Of a stretch of 64,000 nt of DNA, positions 11,632-20,953 are shown one piece after another. The stretch lies in assembly GCF_017352215.1 (NCBI RefSeq), contig NZ_CP071444.1, positions 310,001 to 374,000 of the forward strand, given 5' to 3'. Each line of letters starts with the position of its first letter. Positions within the stretch are counted from its first letter, which is position 1. The notes beneath the pieces were generated by a model that saw only the letters and a program-made list of their open reading frames with translations, was not told where the DNA came from and searched no databases. Source of the stretch: Alkalibacter rhizosphaerae (lineage in GTDB: Bacteria > Bacillota > Clostridia > Eubacteriales > Alkalibacteraceae). A program made the position numbers and the translations under genes.

Positions 11632-12552
11632 ATGATGTCGGAAGACATTCTGTTTGAAAAGAAATTATTGAAATTTTCCGCTTTAGGAGCCGTATTTTTT
11701 GCTGCAGCCGGAATCGTGTTGGGAGTTTTTTCCGGTTCCCAGATGATCCTCTTTGACGGACTTTATTCCCTTTCCAGTGTAGTGTTGTCACTATTGTCTT
11801 TGGCAGCCACCAACTTCATCCACAAAAAAGACAAACGATTCCCTTTTGGTAAAGACATCGTGGAACCCCTCTGGGTCATCGTTAAATACATCGTTCTGCT
11901 TGTCCTTGTAGGCTCCACCGGAGTTTCCGCCTTTCGATCCCTTTTTCAAGGTGGTCGAGAGATCGTCATGGGTGCGGCACTTGGATATTCCGGCATCGGC
12001 AGCCTGGTCTGTCTGATCGTATATCTGATCCTTCGAAAGAAATCTAAAAATACGGCATCGGCTTTGGTCAAAGCAGAATCTACCCAGTGGTTTGTGGATA
12101 CCATGCTCAGCTTCGGTGTATTGGCCGGCTTCGGGATCTCTTTCCTGATCCAGCAATTCGTACCAGCATGGCATGGGATCCTGCCTTACGTAGACCCTAT
12201 CATGGTAGTACTGGCAACCCTCTATTTCATCAAGATCCCCGTCTTGGAGATTCGAAAAGCCATGCGGGAAGTTCTTGAAATGTGTCCCGACGATACGGTC
12301 ACGGACAAGATCAACGGTCAGGTGGCTTTGATGGAAGACAAATATGAAATGAACGAATCTTTTGTTCGCATCGCCAAGGTCGGCAAAACCTTATGGATCG
12401 AAATCGATTTTGTGGTAAAAGGATCCACCAAGGTAAAAACCATTTCCGACCAGGACCGGCTGCGGGAAGAGCTATCCAACTACATCGAAGGATTCAGCAA
12501 AGGTAACTGGCTGACGGTATCCTTCACCAATGCACGAAAATGGGCTGTCTGA
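11632..12552 (+). CDS. cation diffusion facilitator family transporter
   Basis: 306-residue membrane protein with about five to six hydrophobic segments in the first 210 residues and a soluble C-terminal domain, the CDF layout. Divalent metal site residues are visible in helix 2 (FDGLYSLSS) and helix 5 (ESTQWFVDTMLS), with the conserved FPFGKD between helices 2 and 3. One usual metal ligand in helix 2 appears as LYS rather than HxxxD, so metal choice is open. CDF proteins export Zn, Mn, Fe or Co by proton exchange. SD AAAGGAG is 7 nt before the first of two ATGs. It is in an operon with the TetR regulator. Confidence 0.85.
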   Translation: MMSEDILFEKKLLKFSALGAVFFAAAGIVLGVFSGSQMILFDGLYSLSSVVLSLLSLAATNFIHKKDKRFPFGKDIVEPLWVIVKYIVLLVLVGSTGVSAFRSLFQGGREIVMGAALGYSGIGSLVCLIVYLILRKKSKNTASALVKAESTQWFVDTMLSFGVLAGFGISFLIQQFVPAWHGILPYVDPIMVVLATLYFIKIPVLEIRKAMREVLEMCPDDTVTDKINGQVALMEDKYEMNESFVRIAKVGKTLWIEIDFVVKGSTKVKTISDQDRLREELSNYIEGFSKGNWLTVSFTNARKWAV

Positions 12553-12566
12553 GGACGGCCCTTTTG
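12542..12566 (+). terminator. terminator overlapping the CDF stop codon
   Basis: Stem GGGCTGTC/GACGGCCC (12542-12549, 12554-12561), loop TGAG that includes the TGA stop, then TTTTGTG. Confidence 0.75.
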
Positions 12567-12614
12567 TGTTAAGATAAGTAGGAATATCATAGTAGAAAGG
12601 ATGGATGACACGCA

Positions 12615-14201
12615 GTGATCAGAAAAAAAACAGGCAGCATCTTGCTGATAATGACACTTTTATTTGGACTTTTTGGACTGGCTGGATGCAAAGCGCCAGC
12701 CGATGAAGAACCTGTGAACGAAGATCTGCAGATCCAACAGGAGATCATGGAATCAAATCGGAAAGCGGATCAGGATCTGTGGCAAGAGATCAATAAAGGA
12801 GATCATACTTTTCAGGATCCATATATTGCACCGGATCCATTTGGCGTATCTCCCTTGACGGGGGTGGTCGGATTTAAAAATACGGAACCTGTCGGCGTGA
12901 TGGTGACCATACCAGGCGACGTGCCTACTGACTCCGTCACTTATGAGTTGGCCGCTGCCAAGGAACATATGGTGCCCATCATTGGATTGTACCCCAACAG
13001 GATCAACACGGTCACCCTTTCACTGATCGATGCCAATGGTACTACCCTGGACGAAAAAGAAATCGAATTTGAAACGACGGCATTGCCGGAGACCCTTGAA
13101 AATGCCGTAGAAATCACACATGCAGAAGCTGAACCGATCCCCGGTCTCACCCTGGTATCCGGAGGGTTCATGCGACATCCCTACATGTATGACACCTCCG
13201 GAATGATCCGATGGTATCTGGAAGTGGAAACCGACGCCCATGGATATTTCCCGGCAGAAAACGGCCGCTTCTTTCTTATTGGAGGGTATGGATCCATTCC
13301 AACAGAGACCCGGGATTATGCCCGTTTCGTCTTTGACATGGACTACCTGGGTCGCTTGCACAAGGTTTATGACATCCCCGGAGGGATCCACCATGAGATC
13401 GTGGAAAAGGAACCAGGGGGTAATTTGCTTATTTTGGGCAACTCCCTGGAAGGACATGTGGAAGACACCATTGCAGAGGTCCATCGGGAAACCGGTGAAA
13501 TCGTTCGGGAGATCAACTTTGCCGATTATATTTCCGGAACCAAGTACAATGAGCGCTACGACTGGGCCCATATCAATTCCCTCTCCTATGACCGTAGTGA
13601 CGGCACCATGATCTTGTCTCCAAGAGATGTCTCCTCCGTCGTAAAGATCGACTGGGACAAGGAAGAGATCCTATGGATCCTGTCCGATCCGGAAATGTGG
13701 GAAGGGACTGCCTACGAATCCTATGTGCTCCAACCTGTCGGTGATACCATGTGGCACTATGAGCAGCACGCAGCTTTTGAGATCCACTCCGATATCGACA
13801 ATGATCCGGACACCTTGGACTTGATGCTCTTTGACAACCGAACCATCCGAAACGAATTGAACGACGTTCCCATCAAAGGGGATGAAAACCGGTCCTCCAT
13901 CACCCAGTATGCCATCGACGAGGAGGCCAAAACCGTCGTTCAAGTACGTCGCTTCCCCAACAGTCATGCCATCATCACATCCAACTTCGAGCTTTATCCA
14001 GAAAAAGACCGACTCCTAGCCAACCATGGCAGCGTACGTCCCAATGCAGACAGTCCTCTTTCCGACATGTACGGGGAGATATTCGAATACGAGTACTCCA
14101 CGGGGAAATTGCTCCATAGCGTTCGCCTTCGATACGGGTTCTACCGGGCCCATCGGATCACCTTGGATGGCAACGCTTCAGCTCGACCCATGGAAAACTA
14201 A
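12615..14201 (+). CDS. lipoprotein arylsulfotransferase (ASST family)
   Basis: 528 residues. Lys/Arg-rich start, hydrophobic segment and lipobox LFGLAGC (Cys 25) mark a membrane-anchored lipoprotein. The body resembles PAPS-independent arylsulfate sulfotransferase: an N-terminal beta-sandwich with PLTG-VVGFK, then beta-propeller repeats. These carry conserved His segments (GGIHHEI, DWAHINSL, FPNSHA) matching family positions for substrate and catalytic histidines. The enzyme moves sulfate between phenolic compounds outside the cell. It starts with GTG after AAAGGATGG; no better start is present. It sits about 60 nt after the CDF terminator. Assignment is by motif pattern; the physiological sulfate donor is unknown. 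Confidence 0.78.
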   Translation: MIRKKTGSILLIMTLLFGLFGLAGCKAPADEEPVNEDLQIQQEIMESNRKADQDLWQEINKGDHTFQDPYIAPDPFGVSPLTGVVGFKNTEPVGVMVTIPGDVPTDSVTYELAAAKEHMVPIIGLYPNRINTVTLSLIDANGTTLDEKEIEFETTALPETLENAVEITHAEAEPIPGLTLVSGGFMRHPYMYDTSGMIRWYLEVETDAHGYFPAENGRFFLIGGYGSIPTETRDYARFVFDMDYLGRLHKVYDIPGGIHHEIVEKEPGGNLLILGNSLEGHVEDTIAEVHRETGEIVREINFADYISGTKYNERYDWAHINSLSYDRSDGTMILSPRDVSSVVKIDWDKEEILWILSDPEMWEGTAYESYVLQPVGDTMWHYEQHAAFEIHSDIDNDPDTLDLMLFDNRTIRNELNDVPIKGDENRSSITQYAIDEEAKTVVQVRRFPNSHAIITSNFELYPEKDRLLANHGSVRPNADSPLSDMYGEIFEYEYSTGKLLHSVRLRYGFYRAHRITLDGNASARPMEN

Positions 14202-14251
14202 ACTAAAGCCTTGAAAAAAGCGTGATTACCACTTTCTTCAAGGCTTTAGTT
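14201..14251. terminator. bidirectional terminator between ASST and iscU
   Basis: A perfect 15-bp stem (14201-14215 with 14237-14251, AACTAAAGCCTTGAA and its complement) begins at the last base of the ASST stop. T/A-rich flanks allow use from both strands, matching the converging genes. Confidence 0.85.
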
Positions 14252-14283
14252 ATTTCTTATATCAAGATAATCTGATTCATTTC

Positions 14284-14658
14284 TTAATCTTGTCCGTGTT
14301 TTGACCTGTAGTCCTTTATCGCAGCCTTGATGGCTTGTTCTGCCAGGACGCTACAGTGTACTTTTTCCTGAGGCAATCCACCCAGCTCGTCCACCACCAT
14401 GGAATTGGTCAGTTTTTCCGCTTCTTCCAGGGTCTTTCCCATGATCATTTCTGTGGCGACGCTGCTGGTGGCAACAGCTGCACCGCAACCAAAGGTCTTG
14501 AACTTAACGTCGACGATGACGTCATTTTCGATCTTTAAAAACATTTTCATGATGTCTCCACACGCCGGACTGCCTACTTCACCTACACCATCTGCATCTG
14601 CGATCTCTCCAACGTTTCTCGGGTTTTGAAACTGGTCTATCACTTTATCTGTATACAT
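14284..14658 (-). CDS. iscU: Fe-S cluster scaffold protein IscU/NifU-like
   Basis: 124 residues, standard IscU length. The three cluster-binding cysteines are present: C33 in SPACGD, C58 in FGCGAA, C102 in HCSVLAE, along with the conserved Asp after C33. It receives sulfur from IscS and builds [2Fe-2S] or [4Fe-4S] clusters in the cytoplasm. It follows iscS by 12 nt in an iscR-iscS-iscU operon. No hscA, hscB or fdx follows, typical of Clostridia. Confidence 0.95.
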   Translation of the reverse strand: MYTDKVIDQFQNPRNVGEIADADGVGEVGSPACGDIMKMFLKIENDVIVDVKFKTFGCGAAVATSSVATEMIMGKTLEEAEKLTNSMVVDELGGLPQEKVHCSVLAEQAIKAAIKDYRSKHGQD

Positions 14659-14670
14659 TATTCTTCCTCC

Positions 14671-15831
14671 TCAGCTATTATATAATGGCGACATATCCCG
14701 CAAACGCTGGATAATGGTCGGCAATTTTTCCAATACGAAATCCACTTCTTCATCGGTAGTGTACTTTCCGATGGAAAAACGAAGGGATCCATGGGCGATT
14801 TCATGACTCAGGCCGATGGCCAGCAATACATGAGACGGGTCCAGTGCCCCGGATGTGCACGCCGATCCGCTAGAAGCGGCGATCCCGATCAGATCCAAAC
14901 TCAAAAGTATGGACTCTCCTTCAATGTATTTGATGCTTACATTCACATTTCCCGGCAACCGCTGGGTGGGATGACCGTTCAACCGCACTTCCGGAATGGA
15001 TTCCAAGATTCCATGAATGAGTCGATCCCGAAGTTTTGCAGATCTCTGTGCATATGACTCCAGATTTTCTACCGCCAATTCGCAGGCTTTTGCAAACCCC
15101 ACAATAGCCGGTGTGTTTTCCGTTCCTGCACGCTTTTTCTTCTCCTGTCCGCCCCCATGGATCAGGTTGTCGATCTTGACGCCTTTTCGGATGTAAAGCG
15201 CACCGATCCCCTTCGGTCCGTAGATCTTGTGGGAAGATATGGACAACAGGTCCACATTCAGCTCGTTGACGTCGATCTTCACACTGCCCAACGCTTGCAC
15301 AGCATCGGTGTGGAAGAGTACGCCCCGATCTTTGGCGATCTTCCCGATCTCGGCGATGGGTTGTATGGTGCCGATCTCATTGTTTGCAAACATGACGGAA
15401 ATGAGGATGGTGTTGTCCTTGATGTTCTCCTCCACCGTCTTTGGATCTACCATACCATATTCGTCCACCGGCAGGTAGGTCACTTCAAACCCCTGTTTTT
15501 CCAAATACTTGCATGTATGCAATACCGCATGATGTTCTACAGAGGTGGTGATGATGTGATTTCCCTTCTTCTTTTTTGCATATGCCGTTCCGATGATGGC
15601 CCAGTTGTCCGACTCCGTACCGCCGCTGGTAAAATAGACTTCCTTGGGATCTGCCCCAATGGCATGGGCCACTTTGTCCCTGGCTTCATCGATGGCTTTT
15701 TTTGCTTCTCGTCCATAAGAATACACACTGGAAGGATTCCCGAAGTTCTCTTCCAAATGAGGGATCATTGCTGCCAGTACCTCTTTATCCAGCGGTGTGG
15801 TGGCTGCATAATCAAAATATCTTCGTTGCAA
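14671..15831 (-). CDS. iscS: cysteine desulfurase IscS/NifS
   Basis: 386 residues, class V aminotransferase fold. The PLP lysine is K202 in SSHKIYGPKG. The persulfide-forming cysteine is C325 in the extended loop SGSACTSG, the IscS-type (group I) arrangement rather than SufS. It converts cysteine to alanine and passes sulfur to IscU and probably to tRNA thiolation enzymes. The gene lies 5 nt after iscR. Confidence 0.96.
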   Translation of the reverse strand: MQRRYFDYAATTPLDKEVLAAMIPHLEENFGNPSSVYSYGREAKKAIDEARDKVAHAIGADPKEVYFTSGGTESDNWAIIGTAYAKKKKGNHIITTSVEHHAVLHTCKYLEKQGFEVTYLPVDEYGMVDPKTVEENIKDNTILISVMFANNEIGTIQPIAEIGKIAKDRGVLFHTDAVQALGSVKIDVNELNVDLLSISSHKIYGPKGIGALYIRKGVKIDNLIHGGGQEKKKRAGTENTPAIVGFAKACELAVENLESYAQRSAKLRDRLIHGILESIPEVRLNGHPTQRLPGNVNVSIKYIEGESILLSLDLIGIAASSGSACTSGALDPSHVLLAIGLSHEIAHGSLRFSIGKYTTDEEVDFVLEKLPTIIQRLRDMSPLYNS

Positions 15832-15836
15832 AACTA

Positions 15837-16277
15837 TCAGCTCCTTTTGCCTTGTTGCTTGAAATTTTTATTTTTGTCCATTAGATCGCCCAACGTAACA
15901 TGATCGATGACGCTGTTGATGCTGTCGTTGATCTGCTCCCATAGATCCTTGGTGACGCAATGGGGAGATCGGTCGCATGGAACCGATTCACTGCCGCCTA
16001 CACAAGTGGAAAATTCAATGGGACCTTCTAGAGCCCGAATGATCTCTCCCACGGTGATGCCGTGAGGTTCCTTCGACAAACGATATCCGCCTTTGGGTCC
16101 GCGATGGCTGGTGATCAACCGTTCCTTTTTCAACAGTGCAAACAATTGTTCCAAATATGCATCGGAATAATCCATCTGACGAGCTATATCCTTTAATGAA
16201 GTGGTGCCTTGGTCGTAATGCATTGCCAGCTGAAGCATGGCCATGACACCGTATCGACCTTTTGTTGACAATCTCAT
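15837..16277 (-). CDS. iscR: Rrf2-family Fe-S regulator IscR
   Basis: 146 residues. N-terminal winged helix MRLSTKGRYGVMAMLQLA, wing with SHRGPKGGYRL, and three cysteines (C92, C101, C107) that would ligate a [2Fe-2S] cluster, with spacing close to that of E. coli IscR. It leads the iscRSU operon and probably represses it when its cluster is loaded. An inverted repeat sits between the promoter and the gene. Confidence 0.93.
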   Translation of the reverse strand: MRLSTKGRYGVMAMLQLAMHYDQGTTSLKDIARQMDYSDAYLEQLFALLKKERLITSHRGPKGGYRLSKEPHGITVGEIIRALEGPIEFSTCVGGSESVPCDRSPHCVTKDLWEQINDSINSVIDHVTLGDLMDKNKNFKQQGKRS

Positions 16278-16304
16278 TTCTTACCCTCCATTTTATACCC
16301 TACT

Positions 16305-16318
16305 ATTCCACTCGGAAT
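16305..16318. promoter_or_regulatory. possible IscR operator
   Basis: ATTCC-ACTC-GGAAT inverted repeat 6 nt downstream of the iscR -10 element, at the expected transcription start. Assignment to IscR is by position. Confidence 0.5.
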
Positions 16319-16324
16319 ATACAC

Positions 16325-16354
16325 ATATTAACACAAAATAAAGAAATCTGTCAA
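16325..16354 (-). promoter_or_regulatory. iscRSU promoter
   Basis: Minus strand TTGACA (16349-16354), 18-nt spacer, TAATAT (16325-16330). Confidence 0.82.
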
Positions 16355-16373
16355 CAAATCCAGAAAGAAAACA

Positions 16374-16397
16374 TTAAAAAAAGGTGTTTCCACCTTT
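16374..16397 (-). terminator. terminator after zapA
   Basis: Stem AAAGGTG/CACCTTT with a GAAA tetraloop (16380-16397 on the minus strand), then a run of T, just past the zapA stop. Confidence 0.85.
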
Positions 16398-16401
16398 TTC
16401 T

Positions 16402-16923
16402 TTAATCATCGTATCCGGAATTTTTATTAGCCTTCACAAGTTCTATCTGGCTTTCAAAAAGTTGGTTTTGCAGATCGAGTATGGTCTTTCGGCTTTCTTC
16501 CACATCATACTTGTATTGACGCATTTTTTTATTCACTTGAGTGGCACTTTGTTTGACGGCTTCCATTTCCTCCTTCAATTTCTCGTTTTCTCCCGCCAAT
16601 TCTTTATAGATCTCGTTGTTCCTGTTGGCGTATTCCTTGTAGATGCGAATCTGCTCCCGAAGTTCTTCCACACTTTCCATGTCTCCCAAACGCAGGGTCA
16701 GCTCCTTGATCTTTTCGTCTTTAAACTTAAGTTGTTCGGAAAGATTCAATGCACAAAGCAACAAAGCCAGATTCCTGTTCATCAAAGGATCCGTTTTTCG
16801 AATGTCTGTCAGCAATTCATTTACCGTTTGGCAGATCTCATCCATGTATTCCTGGCTGATCTCCCCAATCAACGAGTATTCGGCTCCGTCAACTTTTGCG
16901 GTGACTCTGTTCAACTTATCCAT
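16402..16923 (-). CDS. zapA: cell division protein ZapA-like with long coiled coil
   Basis: 173 residues. The first 90 match the ZapA fold: MDKLNRVTAKVDGAEYSLIG, then an E-YM-E helix and a NRNLALLLCALNLSEQL stretch. ZapA binds FtsZ and stabilises the Z ring. The remaining 80 residues are a heptad-rich coiled coil (ENEKLKEEMEAVKQ), longer than in E. coli ZapA but common in Clostridia. The start is the ATG at 16923 after GGAGAAAGG, 16 codons inside the longest frame. It is 63 nt after the DUF2207 gene and ends at a terminator. Confidence 0.85.
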   Translation of the reverse strand: MDKLNRVTAKVDGAEYSLIGEISQEYMDEICQTVNELLTDIRKTDPLMNRNLALLLCALNLSEQLKFKDEKIKELTLRLGDMESVEELREQIRIYKEYANRNNEIYKELAGENEKLKEEMEAVKQSATQVNKKMRQYKYDVEESRKTILDLQNQLFESQIELVKANKNSGYDD

Positions 16924-16986
16924 TGTATTTTCCTTTCTCCTTCCATTTTTCAAAAGGGATCCAGTGAGCATTCTGATCCGATGGGA

Positions 16987-18957
16987 TCAAAATCCGCCTC
17001 CGCCTGAACCGCCTCCGCCTCCACCGCCGCCTCCGCCACTGAAGCCGCCTCCCCCACCTGTGCCGGAAGAATGTTGGGTGGTCGCTGTTTGCACGGCACT
17101 TCTTGTTACGTTGGTAAGGGACGTATTCAGTGTACGAACTGCAGTAAAGCCGCCATATCCGTAACTTCCCCGCAGAAAGGTCAAGCCCGGTTCGTTGAAG
17201 TCGGAGGGATTTAGCACCACTTGCATGGTCTCTATGACCTTGTCCGCGATCCCCAGGGATACGGCATAAACCAGGTAGTGTTCCCACAAGATGATGGATG
17301 GCACCACTGCATCGTCCAACTTGCTGAAATCTTTTAGAAATTCGGCAAACGCTTTCCATTTAACGTAGTCTTCGTTGCCTTTTTTGGTTCGACGTTTGAT
17401 GGTGGCGGCATAAATGATCACAATAATGCCCACTGGAATATTGGCGATCCCAATGAGAATGCCATTGAATATGGCGACCACTCCCACCAGGATCCCGACA
17501 AAGCCGAGAAGAAGACCCAACAAGGTCCCTTTCCTTGCAGCAGGATCAAAAAATCCCTGATCTTCCGCTTCTCCTTCCACCATGGTTTTCCAAAGATCAT
17601 AATCGTCAAAGAATTCCATGGCATTTTTCTTGTCTTTGGAATAGTCTTCGATCTCCTCAAAGGTGGTGGATCGTCCATTTCCGATCTTTTCGATCAACCA
17701 ATAACGGACAAGTTCCTCTTCCCGGGTCAATTCCCGGCGGAGGTTTTCACGATTGTCCACAATAGTATATTCATCTACAAACTTGCTGCCCAACAAGAAT
17801 CGTTTCTTTTCCACCTTGTTGATCTCCAAGTTGAACACTTTCTTTCGGATGAGATCCAGAATGGTGGCTGTCAGATCCCTTGGTGAGATCCGTTTTTGAA
17901 AATAGTTGTAACTCATGACTGCGGGACCATAGTCTGCAGGCAGTTCCCTGAAGTATTTTCCTTGGAATTGGGATTTTTTCTCTTTGTCGTATTTGAAATA
18001 GATTGCAACACCGCCGACGAGCATCCCCAACAATCCCAGGATACCCAATCCTCCGAAAAGGCTTTGCCTTCGCTGGGCGTCCTCCCGGATCTCGTTGGCT
18101 TCATCGGCCAAGGCCTGTTCCACCCGCAAAATCTCTTCCAACGCGTTCACATTGGTGGTCTTTGCACTGGATATGAGCAGATTCCTTGAAAAGATCACCC
18201 GTCCATCCAGCATCTCTCCCGGATACATCCGGTCAATGCTCAGTCGGACCTGATCATCTGCCACTATTTCCGAAGAACCTTCCAATGGCCCATGAGCGAA
18301 CACCCGAAGGTCTTCACTGGATCCCGGCAAAAAAATATTGATCTCCACATTGTTCAATACATCTTCCCAACCGGAGCCGATAAAATTCCAATATACTTCT
18401 CCTACATCCTGGTGCAATACGGCTACATTTTCCAAACGGTAGGTGATCAACATGACTTTGGTGGTGTTTCTCGTAGGAGAAAAGATCTTCAAATCGGCAG
18501 TTCGATCCGTCACCGTTTGTTCGTAAACACCGCTGTCACCAGGTTGCCCCGATCCTTGTGGTATAACGGCAAATTCCACCAGATTGTTCTGGTTCAACCC
18601 TGCATTGGGGTCGATCACGGAAAAGACTTGAATATCCGTCATACCGTGGGCATTGTACAAGGGTGAATTTCCGGATAGATCTTCCAGGCCTCCCGTCGTC
18701 GGTTTGGCTCCGCCGGATGCGTATTCCAAATTCCAGAACTGACCGTTGAAACTGCCGTCATACACCAACATTTCGTGGACACTCATGGAACCGTCTTCTT
18801 CCACGTAAGCGTCGATATAATAGCCGTCGATGTCGAAATCCACATCGGATACGGCGGCCCTGGCCGTTGTCGGCCACCAAACCAATACCAAAAGTGCGAT
18901 CCAGGCAAACAGGATCCCTTTTTTCATTTGTATGGAGCTTTTGTTAAAATTGGACAT
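16987..18957 (-). CDS. DUF2207 membrane protein with Gly-rich tail
   Basis: About 656 residues. Signal peptide ([17 protein letters not shown], cleavage after ARA), an extracellular DUF2207 domain to about residue 275, a transmembrane helix (about 295-320), a cytoplasmic region, two more close hydrophobic segments (about 475-525), and a C-terminus of nearly pure Gly/Ser. DUF2207 proteins are usually encoded next to LemA, as here; the function is not established. The ATG at 18957 overlaps the lemA stop by 14 nt, so translation is probably coupled; the longer frame has no SD. Confidence 0.85.
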   Translation of the reverse strand: MSNFNKSSIQMKKGILFAWIALLVLVWWPTTARAAVSDVDFDIDGYYIDAYVEEDGSMSVHEMLVYDGSFNGQFWNLEYASGGAKPTTGGLEDLSGNSPLYNAHGMTDIQVFSVIDPNAGLNQNNLVEFAVIPQGSGQPGDSGVYEQTVTDRTADLKIFSPTRNTTKVMLITYRLENVAVLHQDVGEVYWNFIGSGWEDVLNNVEINIFLPGSSEDLRVFAHGPLEGSSEIVADDQVRLSIDRMYPGEMLDGRVIFSRNLLISSAKTTNVNALEEILRVEQALADEANEIREDAQRRQSLFGGLGILGLLGMLVGGVAIYFKYDKEKKSQFQGKYFRELPADYGPAVMSYNYFQKRISPRDLTATILDLIRKKVFNLEINKVEKKRFLLGSKFVDEYTIVDNRENLRRELTREEELVRYWLIEKIGNGRSTTFEEIEDYSKDKKNAMEFFDDYDLWKTMVEGEAEDQGFFDPAARKGTLLGLLLGFVGILVGVVAIFNGILIGIANIPVGIIVIIYAATIKRRTKKGNEDYVKWKAFAEFLKDFSKLDDAVVPSIILWEHYLVYAVSLGIADKVIETMQVVLNPSDFNEPGLTFLRGSYGYGGFTAVRTLNTSLTNVTRSAVQTATTQHSSGTGGGGGFSGGGGGGGGGGSGGGGF

Positions 18958-19492
18958 TGGGGGTTTCCCTGGCGGCTTCATCGATTTCAAAGAATCGTTC
19001 CTGTTGAAACTTGAACAAGCCGGCTACAATATTGCTGGGGAACATTTCCACCTTGTTGTTGTACATCAATACCGTATCATTGTAAAACTGTCGTGCAAAG
19101 CTGATTTTGTCTTCTGTTTTGGACAATTCGTCCTGCAGATTCAAAAAATTCTGATTGGCCTTCAGGTCCGGATAACTTTCCGCAAGGGCAAACAAGCGGG
19201 ACAAAGCTCCGGTCAGCATGTTGTTGCTTTCCATTTCTTCTGCCGGCGTCGTTGCTTGGGTAAATTTGTTTCTCGCGTTTATAACCGCTTCCAGGGTCTC
19301 CTTTTCATGGGCTGCATACCCTTTTACGGTGTTGACCAGGTTGGGGATCAGGTCAAAACGCCGCTTCAGTTGAACATCGATCTGAGCCCAGCTGTCTTTC
19401 ACTCGATTTCGCAGCGATACCAACGAGTTGTAGATTCCTGCTACACCGATGGCCACTACTGCCACTACTGCCAATACAATGATCCATTCCAT
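18944..19492 (-). CDS. lemA: LemA family protein
   Basis: 182 residues: one N-terminal transmembrane helix ([21 protein letters not shown]), then the long helical LemA body with the hallmark [19 protein letters not shown] and a conserved [11 protein letters not shown]. The topology puts a short N-terminus outside and the helical bundle inside. The start at 19492 follows GAGGGAG. It is paired with DUF2207, the usual genomic partner. No biochemical role is firmly known for the family. Confidence 0.92.
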   Translation of the reverse strand: MEWIIVLAVVAVVAIGVAGIYNSLVSLRNRVKDSWAQIDVQLKRRFDLIPNLVNTVKGYAAHEKETLEAVINARNKFTQATTPAEEMESNNMLTGALSRLFALAESYPDLKANQNFLNLQDELSKTEDKISFARQFYNDTVLMYNNKVEMFPSNIVAGLFKFQQERFFEIDEAARETPNVQF

Positions 19493-19517
19493 TTGAAACA
19501 CTCCCTCGTTTATTATT

Positions 19518-20138
19518 TTAATCAAAATAAGGTTCCAGATCCCTATTGTGGAAAAACGGCTCCATCATGCCCAGCTGCCGCTTTGTTACACGATAGGTGG
19601 ACAGCTCCGGCAGATCGTCCAAAGCAAAATATTGGACATCCAGGGTCTCGCTTCCCGGCTGTTCCACCCCACCCACCTTTTCGCAAAGCATGAAAATAGT
19701 ATATAAATAATACAAGGTCTTTGGGTGTTCGTGTTTTCGCTTGTCCAAAACTCCCAGCAATCGAACAGGTCTTACATTGATCCCCGCCTCTTCCCAGGTT
19801 TCCTTGACGGCCACTTCAGAAGGGCTGAACCCCACATCGCAGAAACCTCCCGGCAAGGTCCACTTGCCGTCGACTTTCTCCTTTACCAATAAAAAACGGC
19901 CTTTGTCATCAAATACCACCGTTCTCAAGTCCACTTTCGGCGTTACGTACAAGGATTCGCTGTGCAGCGCCATATGGATCCGCTCCGGTTCCTGGGCACT
20001 GAGCTGTGCGATCAGTTGGATCGTCGTGTCCATGATCTGCTCGTAACGTTCCAATTCATAATCGTTGGTGACAAAATGGAGGCCCGTCTTTGCCTGAGCC
20101 TGGATCATTTTTGCCAGTTCCAGTACATCTCTTTCCAT
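19518..20138 (-). CDS. NUDIX hydrolase with N-terminal helical domain
   Basis: 206 residues. Residues 1-60 match the helical N-terminal domain found in ADP-ribose-pyrophosphatase-like NUDIX proteins of Firmicutes; the NUDIX fold follows. The box [24 protein letters not shown] is split here as GGFCDVG (97-103) and KETWEEAGI (112-120). Metal-binding Glu residues of the EExG part are kept, but the first Glu of the consensus is Phe 104 and the Arg is Lys 112. It probably hydrolyses a nucleoside diphosphate linked compound. SD GAAGGAG; the gene is 26 nt upstream of lemA. Confidence 0.88.
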   Translation of the reverse strand: MERDVLELAKMIQAQAKTGLHFVTNDYELERYEQIMDTTIQLIAQLSAQEPERIHMALHSESLYVTPKVDLRTVVFDDKGRFLLVKEKVDGKWTLPGGFCDVGFSPSEVAVKETWEEAGINVRPVRLLGVLDKRKHEHPKTLYYLYTIFMLCEKVGGVEQPGSETLDVQYFALDDLPELSTYRVTKRQLGMMEPFFHNRDLEPYFD

Positions 20139-20164
20139 TCCTGCTCCTTCTGTCCATTCGGATT

Positions 20165-20953
20165 CTATCTGGGAGTGACCACGGATCGTTGAATGAATCT
20201 TTCGTCTGTTTCCTGGATGAAATCTTCTTCTTCCCCGATAATAAAAAACATCACATATAAAGACTCGTCTTCAAAATATCGGGCATACATGCGTCCGTTC
20301 AGATCCACCTTTGGAAAATCCTCCTCTGCATTTCCCAGAGGAAAACCGTATTGAAAATAGGCGGGATGAAATCTCGACCAATCATGGTCGGGACTGTTGG
20401 TATGGACTTTTGCATCAAATCGAGTCCAATCATCGAATCCGGCAACAGCGATCCCACTTTTTCGATCCGTGATCTCGTAGGAAGAATTTGTATCAAAACA
20501 ACCCAAGCTGCTCAAAACAAGCACATCCAGATCATAGTTGGGGATCCGCTGCAAAAGCTTTTCATCCCACGTACCGTCTTCTTTGTATAGAACCCGTGGG
20601 TCATCATCCAGACTTATTATATAACATCCATAGAAAGAAAGAAAATATTTACTGTCCTTATCGTAAATTTTGGAATGGACCCCATCCAAAGCTCCAAAAC
20701 TGTAATGCACCACCATGCGGGCATCCTGATTCAACACCCGGCTCACACTGGAATTTCCGCTGGTCAACACAATGGGATACCAGTCTTTTTCCAAAGTCGA
20801 CCAACCTCCAGGCATGGTCACTTTCAACGCAGGACGCCACAAGCTTTGCTGTTGCACACTGTACAAAGCCATGACAGGGATACTGATCAGATAACCACCG
20901 ATCCACCAAAGAAGCAAGAAGACTATGATCCAGATCCCCTTATGTTTTTTCAT
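20165..20953 (-). CDS. hypothetical membrane-anchored protein
   Basis: About 262 residues, not recognised. An N-terminal membrane segment (WIIVFLLLWWIGGYLISIPV, about residues 7-26) is followed by a soluble, aromatic- and Asp-rich region with no motif I can name. There is no lipobox and the anchor is probably uncleaved. The ATG at 20953 overlaps the dprA stop by 14 nt, so it is translated with dprA. It lies between dprA and the NUDIX gene; a link to DNA uptake would be speculation. Confidence 0.7.
   Translation of the reverse strand: MKKHKGIWIIVFLLLWWIGGYLISIPVMALYSVQQQSLWRPALKVTMPGGWSTLEKDWYPIVLTSGNSSVSRVLNQDARMVVHYSFGALDGVHSKIYDKDSKYFLSFYGCYIISLDDDPRVLYKEDGTWDEKLLQRIPNYDLDVLVLSSLGCFDTNSSYEITDRKSGIAVAGFDDWTRFDAKVHTNSPDHDWSRFHPAYFQYGFPLGNAEEDFPKVDLNGRMYARYFEDESLYVMFFIIGEEEDFIQETDERFIQRSVVTPR

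Noticed and set aside
16985-17060. A GC-rich microsatellite
   Set aside because: The repeats are in frame and encode the Gly-rich C-terminus common in DUF2207 proteins; no perfect repeat unit is kept.
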